Below, in pieces: positions 26,958 through 33,812 of a stretch of 33,812 nt of DNA. A model generated the notes under the pieces. The model made no database searches. It saw only the letters and a program-made list of their open reading frames with translations, and was not told the DNA's origin. A program made the position numbers and the translations under genes. The stretch's first letter is position 1, and every line of letters starts with the position of its first letter. Location of the stretch: assembly GCA_016256075.1 (NCBI GenBank), contig SDVU01000008.1, forward strand, positions 1 to 33,812, written 5' to 3'. The stretch is from Dictyocoela muelleri. Its lineage: Eukaryota; Microsporidia.

Positions 26958-29096
26958 ATGAATAAAATCCAGTTAACCACAAGCGGAATCACAGATAAAG
27001 AAATTGAGCATTTACAAAAACACTTGAAAAACATAAAATTTAAAAATAACGCATTAATAGAATCATCACCAAAACGTATAAAAAATTCATTTTCAAACGA
27101 AGAATCTCCTGCAAACTCACAATTGGCAAAGGAATTATCAATTGATAATACAGAAAGAAGTAAGTCATTAGATAAAATAACCTTAAGTAATTCATTAAAT
27201 CTAACCAGTTCGTTCAATATAAATTCATCAGATATCTATACATTTGATTTCAATTCTCCTGACAATAAATCATTAGAAATACATTTAACAAAAAGATTAA
27301 CTTCAAAAACCGACTTTCTAGTTGTCAATAAACCATCATTCACCAAAAAATACATTCAAGCCATAACCTGGAAAATTCCTATTGTTGACATAAAATGGCT
27401 TTATGATCTTGGCAATTACAAATTATACAAACTCGGAATATTTCAAAACATGATTTTTTCAACATCAGATATCACGAATCCTATTTTTAAAAATTATTTT
27501 ATTGCACAAGGTGCTGTTCATAAAGAAAAATTATCAGTTTTATGTGATTTTTTGATTGCTGATGGGGAGAGTCTGAAGACTTTATATGCTAGAAAAGTCG
27601 GAATACCCATAATTAATACTAATGATGTTTTTAAGAATGATTATCGATTGTTTATGAGACATACTTATTACCATTGCACAAGTTATCAGAATTATATTCT
27701 TGAAAATTATTTTGAAGGGGAGACTAAAGATAATGAACCTGAGAATATTACAAAAAATAAAGATTTTGAAAATAAAGATTTTGAATATAAAGATTTTGAA
27801 TATAAAGATTTTGAAAATAAAGATTTTGAAGATAAAGATTTTGAAGATAAAGAAAATTCTAATGGTTACTCATCTCAAGGGATAAAAATAATTACAATCA
27901 ATAAAACTCAAAATAAAGGTAAAATATTTGAGAACAAAACTTTTTACATCGATGAAAATCTTCCTAAGGCTTTAAAAAATATTCTTCGAAGAATAATAAT
28001 TGAGAATGGAGGTATAAGATTAGCGAATATTAGTCAATCACTCGATTATAAAATTTCAAGCTATGGGATTTCAACGAATGAAAATATCATGAATTATAAA
28101 AAGAATGGGTCTAAGATTAGCTTTAGCATCAAAAACAATCCTGAAAGATCTCATAAAACAGAATTTATAAACTATTCATTCGTGTTTGAATCTATAGATT
28201 CTGGGTATATCCTAAGCACTATTCCTTATTCGATTCAAAATGGTGTTAAATATCAAATTTTCAGCAATATATCATTCAGGGTCGGAAATGATCTCGAGAC
28301 AATAAATAAAATTAAAGCATTGGGCGGCATGCTTAAAGATTCAAATGCAACGTATGATGTGAGTGATACGATGCATCTGAAAAAAAATTGTATTACAGTA
28401 ACGTGGATTGACAGATGTTTATATAGTCTAAAAATCAATGATAAGCTCAAACTTACTAAGAAGATCAGGATCAATGATATTGAATATAGGTCAAATGAAA
28501 TTACGAGAGTTAATGAAGTAAAAAATTGTGATTCAATAAAATCTTCAAAAGATAATAAAAATATAATTTTTCAATTTACGGGATTGCCATCCTTACTGAA
28601 AAGCAAGGCTATTGAAAAACTTGAGTCTCTTGGCATCCGTTATATTGATAGTATGTCTTATGAAGGAGCAACTCATTTGATAATGGGTGATATAAATATG
28701 TCTGAAAAGTATTTATGCACTTTAGTCTCAGGTGGAACAATTTTAGGGGTTGATTTTATCGACGATTTCAATTTGGACAAGACTAATCAGTATGAATGGA
28801 ACGTTGAAGGTCTAAAAAAGAAGGAACAAAAGATTGTGTTAGGCATAAATTATTGGCGTAAGAAAATATTAAATGAAGGCCTTCCATTCAGAAATTGGCG
28901 TGTAAAAGTTTATAGTGAAAAGAAAGATATTTATGAAAAAATACTGAAATGTGGTGGTGCTTCTGTAGTTGAAAATGATTTTACTCATGTTTTTGTTGCT
29001 AGAGATTATGTAGGGAAGGTTGATTTTGAACATATTTCCGTTGATTATATTTTTAATTATATTTTTAGAAAGGTTTCTGTTAATAGCCAAAATTAA
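26958..29096 (+). CDS. Multi-BRCT protein, Brc1/Rtt107/TopBP1-like
   Basis: 712 residues from the ATG at 26958, preceded by CCCC. BRCT-like units lie at about 100-155 (IVDIKWLYDLG), 171-230 (AQGAVHKEKLSVLCDFLIAD), 324-373, 431-494 (IKALGGMLKDSNATYDVSD; ITVTWIDRCLY), 536-604 (FQFTGLPSL, GATHLIMGD, GTILGVDFIDDF) and 643-704 (CGGASVVENDFTHVFVARDY). Six units with a C-terminal pair carrying FTG (T541) and THLI recall Brc1/Rtt107, whose last pair reads phosphorylated H2A at damaged replication forks; TopBP1/Dpb11 and PTIP are alternatives. A Lys/Asp/Phe/Glu repeat (KDFENKDFEYKDFE, residues about 267-300) separates the first and second pairs. It is probably a nuclear scaffold in DNA-damage signalling. 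The BRCT family is confident; the exact orthologue is not. Confidence 0.88.
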   Translation: MNKIQLTTSGITDKEIEHLQKHLKNIKFKNNALIESSPKRIKNSFSNEESPANSQLAKELSIDNTERSKSLDKITLSNSLNLTSSFNINSSDIYTFDFNSPDNKSLEIHLTKRLTSKTDFLVVNKPSFTKKYIQAITWKIPIVDIKWLYDLGNYKLYKLGIFQNMIFSTSDITNPIFKNYFIAQGAVHKEKLSVLCDFLIADGESLKTLYARKVGIPIINTNDVFKNDYRLFMRHTYYHCTSYQNYILENYFEGETKDNEPENITKNKDFENKDFEYKDFEYKDFENKDFEDKDFEDKENSNGYSSQGIKIITINKTQNKGKIFENKTFYIDENLPKALKNILRRIIIENGGIRLANISQSLDYKISSYGISTNENIMNYKKNGSKISFSIKNNPERSHKTEFINYSFVFESIDSGYILSTIPYSIQNGVKYQIFSNISFRVGNDLETINKIKALGGMLKDSNATYDVSDTMHLKKNCITVTWIDRCLYSLKINDKLKLTKKIRINDIEYRSNEITRVNEVKNCDSIKSSKDNKNIIFQFTGLPSLLKSKAIEKLESLGIRYIDSMSYEGATHLIMGDINMSEKYLCTLVSGGTILGVDFIDDFNLDKTNQYEWNVEGLKKKEQKIVLGINYWRKKILNEGLPFRNWRVKVYSEKKDIYEKILKCGGASVVENDFTHVFVARDYVGKVDFEHISVDYIFNYIFRKVSVNSQN
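27757..27855 (+). repeat. In-frame KDFE coding repeat
   Basis: The 15-base unit AAAGATTTTGAAAAT (variants end TAT or GAT) is repeated about six times in the linker of the BRCT gene. Confidence 0.9.
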
Positions 29097-29318
29097 AACA
29101 AATTATTTTTTAATTTTAGCGATTTTTTGATATTTTTTTATATTTTCAATTTTTTGAAATTTATACTTTTAAAATAAAAATTTGTAAATTATCCATTATC
29201 TAATCCAGAGATTTTTCTGGAATTATATTTTTTATGTCTTGTTTTTAATTTAATATTTATTCATTGACATCTATTGATAGAATATATTAACGATTTTTAT
29301 ATTACAATGAATAAGTAG

Positions 29319-30075
29319 TACAGTAGATGTCGATTTTTTAGTGTATTTTTCAAAATGGTACTAAAAATCGACAAATTATTAAAACATGATAAATTTCGCG
29401 TAATTAATAGTTATTGTGTTTATTAAAAAAACCCAACTTATCTTTTATAACTTATCTAAATATTCAGATATTATTTTATTTGTAAATCTAGATATTCTTT
29501 GGTATATTTTGATTGATACGACTCCAAAAGATTAGATGTTGTTCTTAAAGCTTATAAGGCTGTTTTGCAACCAGATATATTTATTTTACATTTAATTGAA
29601 TACACAAAATATTCAAAATCAACAAGGTGTAGACTGAAGAGCTTTTTTCGTTATCATCCATAATTTCGTTCAAAACCGGCAGATCTTCAGCTGAATTTTC
29701 GGTAATTTTCTTCTTTTTCTGAATGTTTTTTATTACATCAGGAGTTATCTCTCTAAAAGCCTCACAATCCAGTACATCACATTTAATAAGCTCATCTTTT
29801 TTATTATATCTGAATGTGTAGAATCACATGTCAATGCATAATGAATTTGAAAATTATTCATTAAAGTTTCAAAACTGACTTTAAAAGAATTGATGATTCC
29901 AGCATCTAACGGGCTAATTATTAAGGTACTTTTTATTTGGAAAATCATTAATTATATAATTGTCATGTTTTCTATTTTGTGACCATTAAAATTATCTTAA
30001 AAGAAAAAAATATTACGTCCTTCTTTGAAAAGTTCTTTATATAAGTTGTTTAGATATTCATAAAACATTGAATAA
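29319..30075 (-). mobile_element. pogo/Fot-type DNA transposon remnant
   Basis: The end CAGTAGATGTCGATTTTTTA at 29321 directly follows TA (29319-29320), the target of this superfamily. Minus-strand frames show FNGHKI (family DNFxxH), then in the 29745-29948 frame KSTLIISPLDAGIINSFKVS (family NTTSxxQPLDxGIIxxFK). Upstream of it on the minus strand, KEGRNIFFF precedes a stop. The 5' part of the element is missing and is replaced by MITE-like repeats. Broken by stops. Plain DNA transposon. Confidence 0.8.
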
Positions 30076-30106
30076 GTCAGCCGAGAAGAGACCTTACCCT
30101 GAGTTC

Positions 30107-30255
30107 AAACCCCTAAAAATAAGAAATCGCCATTCACAAAAAAGGTGCGATGTCTCTTATTTTTAAAAAACTTAATTCGTCTAGTTAAGCTTATTTCAAA
30201 TAAGAGACATTGCTCGTCTTCTTGTGAATATCGATTTGTTATTTTTAGGGGGTTC
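30107..30255. repeat. 149-bp MITE-like hairpin
   Basis: Arms start AACCCCTAAAAATAAGAAAT (left) and, on the other strand, AACCCCCTAAAAATAACAAA (right), continuing through TTCACAA and GTCTCTTATTT. The centre contains TTAAGCTTATTTCAAATAAG, shared with the 30333 element. Confidence 0.75.
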
Positions 30256-30332
30256 TGAAACAAGGATGAGAACCTCCAGGATCGGCAATATGTCTTTAAC
30301 AGAGCACAAGGTTTTCCAACGAGTTAGCGCCT

Positions 30333-30608
30333 CCCCTCAGATTTGTAAGTCTTAATTGGTAAGAGTATAGAGTATTTTTATTATTTGAAATAAGCTTAAA
30401 ATCCCGAGATAAATCCATATATGTAATAAATATACCATCACCATACTTTCGATTTTCTAAAAGATGCGGAAAGCGCCATTTCTGGAAAATCGAAAGTATT
30501 GTGAGATGATATTAATTACATATATGGATTTATCTAGAAATTTTAAGCTTATTTCAAATAAGAAACATACTCTATGCTCTTACCTATTAGACTTACAAAT
30601 CTGAGGGG
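30333..30608. repeat. 276-bp MITE-like element, copy B (same family as 7305-7492)
   Basis: Inverted arms over 100 bp start CCCCTCAGATTTGTAAGTCT at 30333 and, on the minus strand, CCCCTCAGATTTGTAAGTCT at 30608. Inner landmarks are TTGAAATAAGCTTAAAAT and ATAAATCCATATATGTAAT. The core hairpin ACTTTCGATTTTC / GAAAATCGAAAGT has the loop at about 30463-30485. No coding content. Confidence 0.88.
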
Positions 30609-30670
30609 GCTCTACGTCGGGTTCATAAGTAACTTTTATGCTTAAAGAAAAAATGATAAAATCTCGCTCT

Positions 30671-30930
30671 AAAGGTATCAGTAATATTGAGGAGAAGATA
30701 AACTAAAATAAAAATTAATTGACAAATTTCATGTTGATAAATAAAATCAAATTATAATATTTAAATTGGTCAAAAATTATATTTTTACTAAATTTGGCAA
30801 AGACACATTTAATAAAAGTATAATTTTTGATCAATTTGAAAATTGAAATTTGTTATTATTCCTCAACATGAGATTTTACATATCAATTAGTATTTAACTT
30901 TTCTTCTACTCAAAATTACTGATACCTTTT
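30671..30930. repeat. 260-bp foldback element with arms of about 115 bp
   Basis: Left arm AAAGGTATCAGTAATATTGA (30671) pairs with right arm AAAAGGTATCAGTAATTTTG on the minus strand (ending 30930). Divergence is moderate. The inner part TGATCAAAAATTATA / TATAATTTTTGATCA is well conserved. Confidence 0.85.
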
Positions 30931-31048
30931 GATGGCCTAATTGCTAGACATATTTCTGCTCAATAAATATAATTATTTTGTTTTAGGGTTAAGGTAGACA
31001 ATTCTAAAAGAAACGTTCTTAATTATAAAAATTATTATCCATATATGC

Positions 31049-31152
31049 TTCACCTTATGATATTATCTTATGCTTTATAAACAATACTTTATTTAGTAAC
31101 AGTCAATTTAAAAGTATTATTTATAAATCATAAAAAAATATCATAAGGTGGA
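31049..31152. repeat. 104-bp MITE-like hairpin next to the Tc1 element
   Basis: Arms TTCACCTTATGATATTATCT (31049) and TTCCACCTTATGATATTTTT (minus strand, 31153) run about 42 bp with a short loop. It ends 5 bp before the Tc1 element. Confidence 0.8.
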
Positions 31153-31155
31153 ACA

Positions 31156-32625
31156 TACAGTGGTGCGCAAAAAAAACGCTAAACGAAAAATGCAACAGTT
31201 TATTTTTAAAAGAGATCTAAAACATAGTATTTATTGTGTGAAAAAAGTTCGAGAATCATAATAACCGGGTATTTTTTTCGTATTAAGCTATGAATAGAAG
31301 GAAATTTTATAAAAAATAAATTTGCTGATAAAAAAAAACGCCAATTATTTTTAAACCCCTTTTTCCCTCCAAAAAAGAATCGGAAATATAATAAAAGGTG
31401 ACAAAATTTATCCATAATGATTAAACCACTTTGTATAAAACAAGAATCTTAAATTAGACTTTGGAAAGAGCTAATCTACAGTGATAAGTTCATAGCAGCA
31501 AAGTATGGTGTTGCCCTTTCAACAATCTATAGCTTTCTAAAAATTGCCAAAACAGGTAAAATAGATAGGAAAGTGAGGTCTGGAAACAAAAACTTTCTAA
31601 AAGCTAAGGACATTAAATTTTATTCTAATGCAATTGAATTTGATCCAAAAATAGGTTCTAACAAATTAGCAGCCAATCTTTTTAAAAAGCGCAATACCTG
31701 TGTATTTTCCAGTACTATACGAAGGCAACTTACCCATTTTGGGATATAAAGGTCGAATTGCATGTCTCAAACCTTTTTTATCAAAAAAAAATATTAAGAC
31801 AAGATTTGAATGGGCTCAAAATAAGGATAACTGGTCGGACGAGAAGCTGAAAAATGTTGTATGAAGTGATGAAACAAAAATTAATCTATTTGGATCCGAT
31901 GGGAGGCAATATGTTCGCCGAAAAGATGGAGCCTGATTTAACCTGAAATTTTTGAGACATACTGTTAATCATGGAGGTGGTAGTATCATGCTTTGGGGAT
32001 GTTTTACTTACTCAGGTGTGGGTGAATTATATTTAATCGATGGTATAATGGATAAATTCGTATACACACGAATTTTAAACACAGCTTTGAAAAAAAGTAT
32101 AAATGATTTAAGATTGGATAATTTCATTTTTCAACATTACAATGACCCAAAGCATACAAGTGGTCATGTAAAGAAATATTTAACAGACAATAAGATTGTT
32201 ACCCTTGATTGGCCTTCTCAATCACCCGATTTAAACCCTATTGAGAACCTTTGGTGTTTTTTAAAGAGAAATGTTTCTAAAAGAAATCCAAAAAATAAGC
32301 GGGATTAGGTTGAGACCTGTAGAGAATAATGGAATAAATTCGATCTCGAACTTATAAAAAAACTGGTTTTAAGCATGAAGAGTAGATGTATGGAAGTTTT
32401 AGATGCAAAACAAATGCATACTTCGTATTAAATTATTTTTAGTGTTTTTTTGAGCAAGGTAAGAATAATTTTTAGGATTATCACATCACTTATGTAAAAT
32501 ATTGCAAAAGTTGTCCTTGACAGGATTCTTAAATTATTTTTGTGATAAACCTACTAGTACCTCTTTCGGATAAGGTTGATAAGATATTAATTTCAAATTA
32601 GCGTTTTTTTTTGCACACCACTGTA
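31156..32625 (+). mobile_element. Full-length Tc1-type transposon, inactive
   Basis: The element is 31158-32623 (1,466 bp), flanked by TA at 31156-31157 and 32624-32625. Inverted ends CAGTGGTGCGCAAAAAAAAC and CAGTGGTGTGCAAAAAAAAA continue to CGCTAA, about 26 bp. It contains one transposase gene on the plus strand, broken by stops. The good match of the ends suggests moderate age. Only one copy in the window. Confidence 0.95.
31417..32433 (+). pseudogene. Tc1-type DD34E transposase, broken and with a lost catalytic Asp
   Basis: From about 31417, read mostly in one frame: an N-terminal helix-turn-helix part (SDKFIAAKYGVALSTIYSFL), then KIGSNKLAANLFKK, SDETKINLFGSDGRQYVRR (first Asp), GGGSIMLWGCFTYSGVGEL, FQHYNDPKHTSGHVKKYL, and DWPSQSPDLNPIENLW with the final Glu. 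The second Asp of the family's QQDNDPKH is Tyr here (QHYNDPKH). The Tyr-to-Glu spacing is exactly 34 residues, as in Tc1. Several stop codons interrupt the frame (e.g. after KQES, HFGI, NVV and KDGA). Inactive on two counts. Confidence 0.9.
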
Positions 32626-32660
32626 TATATCTGTACTTTTTTTAAAAAATTCTATATCTT

Positions 32661-33300
32661 TCTTTTATTCAAAGATGCTGCCATTATATAATTGTATTAA
32701 ATTAAATAAAATAGATCAAATTGCACATGATTCAATTAATTGTATGAATAAATCCATTTCAAAAGCCCTACCACTAAGATTACCCGATTTTGCAAAAATT
32801 TATATTCTATACACCGATGTATCTAATTTGTCATTGGGTGCAGTATTAACTCAAGATTACGAAATAAAAGACTGTCCGATATTTTTTCTATAGTAAAAAA
32901 TTTACGCCAGCAGAAATTAAATGAACTACCACAGAAAAAGAGTGTTATGCTATCATTTCGGTTATCAAAAATTAGAAACGCCATCTGACTAACAAATTCA
33001 TAATTAAAACCGATCATCAAGCACTTTTTTGGGGAAATAAAAACAAAGATTTATCGCAAAGATTGATTAGATGGAACTTATTTCTGCAAGATTTACGTTA
33101 TGAAATAAATTATTTTAAGAGTAAGCATAATATTTTAGCTGATGCTGCATCAAGATACGCATTTTCGTTGAAAGAAACGTAAGAGCAAATTCTATCTGAT
33201 TCTGAAAAAAATACCATCATTGGTCAATCACATGAAGAAACAGGGTATTCATGTAAAGAAGTAACATATTTGCATGTTATAAATCGATATTATTTAATAT
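32661..33300 (+). mobile_element. Ty3/gypsy retrotransposon pol fossil
   Basis: A piece of pol from a Ty3/gypsy LTR element. It holds the end of the reverse transcriptase, the RNase H domain and the very start of the integrase (zinc-binding part), in that order. Both sides are truncated: the left lies close to the Tc1 element, the right ends at an AT microsatellite and a small hairpin. No LTR is visible in the window. It is broken, with a handful of breaks, and clearly not recent. Confidence 0.85.
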
Positions 33301-33314
33301 ATATATATAGTCAA

Positions 33315-33382
33315 GGTCGATTTTTTTAATCATTTTTGGAAATTTTGACTAAAAAAATCGACTGATTAAAAAAATCGACAAT
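33315..33382. repeat. Small hairpin with GTCGATTTTTTTAATCA ends
   Basis: GTCGATTTTTTTAATCA on the left pairs with TGATTAAAAAAATCGAC on the right; a second inner ATCGAC/GTCGAT pairing is present. The GTCGATTTTTTA motif also occurs in the pogo-type end at 29329, so it may be a non-autonomous relative. Confidence 0.7.
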
Positions 33383-33812
33383 TAATTAAAAATAAGTATA
33401 ATTTATTTAATAAGGTTTAAATTATAAAAATCTAACTTATAATTACAAAATTCGTCAAAGTATTGATAAATTAATTGTCACATAGACGTAAATTTTTCTA
33501 AAACACACATATTAATATTCTTGAATAACTGCTGCTATATTTATAAAAACAGTCAATGCATTATAAAATATGGATATTTATGAAAAACGTAGAATTATAG
33601 CTAATAAAATATTAACTTGAATTAACATTAAATGTAGATGAACTGTTATCTTCTGTGTGTTCGAAATTTATCAATTACGTTCGATATCTAATGTTAAAAA
33701 ATATTGTTTTTTAGTCAACAATTAGAAAAAAGTTTCCATTTATTTTATAAAATGTGCTTTCTATCTAGTTTATTACATACAACATGTTTAAATTTTTTCG
33801 AAATTTCAGACT
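33383..33812. other. AT-rich end of window, nothing recognised
   Basis: No open frame, RNA gene or repeat that I can support. Confidence 0.4.

Noticed and set aside
29745-29948. Stand-alone small gene on the minus strand
   Set aside because: Its SPLDAGIINSFK motif shows it is a piece of a pogo-type transposase.

Overview
The window looks like the genome of a microsporidian with an expanded, repeat-loaded genome. A Hamiltosporidium-like parasite of Daphnia is my best guess, but this is inference. The reasons are: very A+T-rich DNA; intronless genes; Asn/Lys/Asp-rich in-frame expansions inside conserved proteins; shortened versions of fungal proteins; and a run of C's within a few bases upstream of every convincing start codon, the known microsporidian CCC signal. 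Only about a quarter of the window is host coding sequence.

Host genes, left to right: an ITPA/HAM1 nucleotide-pool sanitising pyrophosphatase (464-1024, +); an Asn-rich protein whose conserved centre resembles the kinetochore subunit Dsn1/Mis13 (3878-5593, +); the Rae1/Gle2 WD40 mRNA-export factor (12155-13096, -); a large protein with the layout of a fungal Cyr1 adenylyl cyclase (Ras-association, leucine-rich repeats, PP2C-like, class III cyclase domain) whose cyclase domain appears to have lost its metal-binding residues (20224-23619, +); acidic ribosomal stalk protein P1 (25029-25346, +); and a six-BRCT protein of the Brc1/Rtt107/TopBP1 type (26958-29096, +). They are housekeeping or signalling genes scattered singly, with no operon logic.

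The rest is mostly mobile DNA. There are three Merlin (IS1016/IS1595-like) elements (5965-7034, 10060-10870, 18901-20020), one full-length Tc1-type element (31158-32623), two pogo/Tigger-type remnants (17110-18830 and 29321-30075), a MULE remnant (15236-16190), and a Ty3/gypsy pol fossil (32661-33300). A tRNA-headed SINE family about 450 bp long has eight copies (four in 1147-3660, four in 24540-26775) that alternate in orientation. Many hairpin or MITE-like elements, several tandem arrays and a pair of inverted 16-bp repeat arrays fill the remainder.

The points most worth following up are the apparently catalytically dead Cyr1-like protein, the SINE family with its alternating orientation and target-site duplications, and the finding that two Merlin transposase genes carry the same CCC-before-ATG signal as the host genes. 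No experiment or database search was possible. Family calls rest on motifs read by eye.
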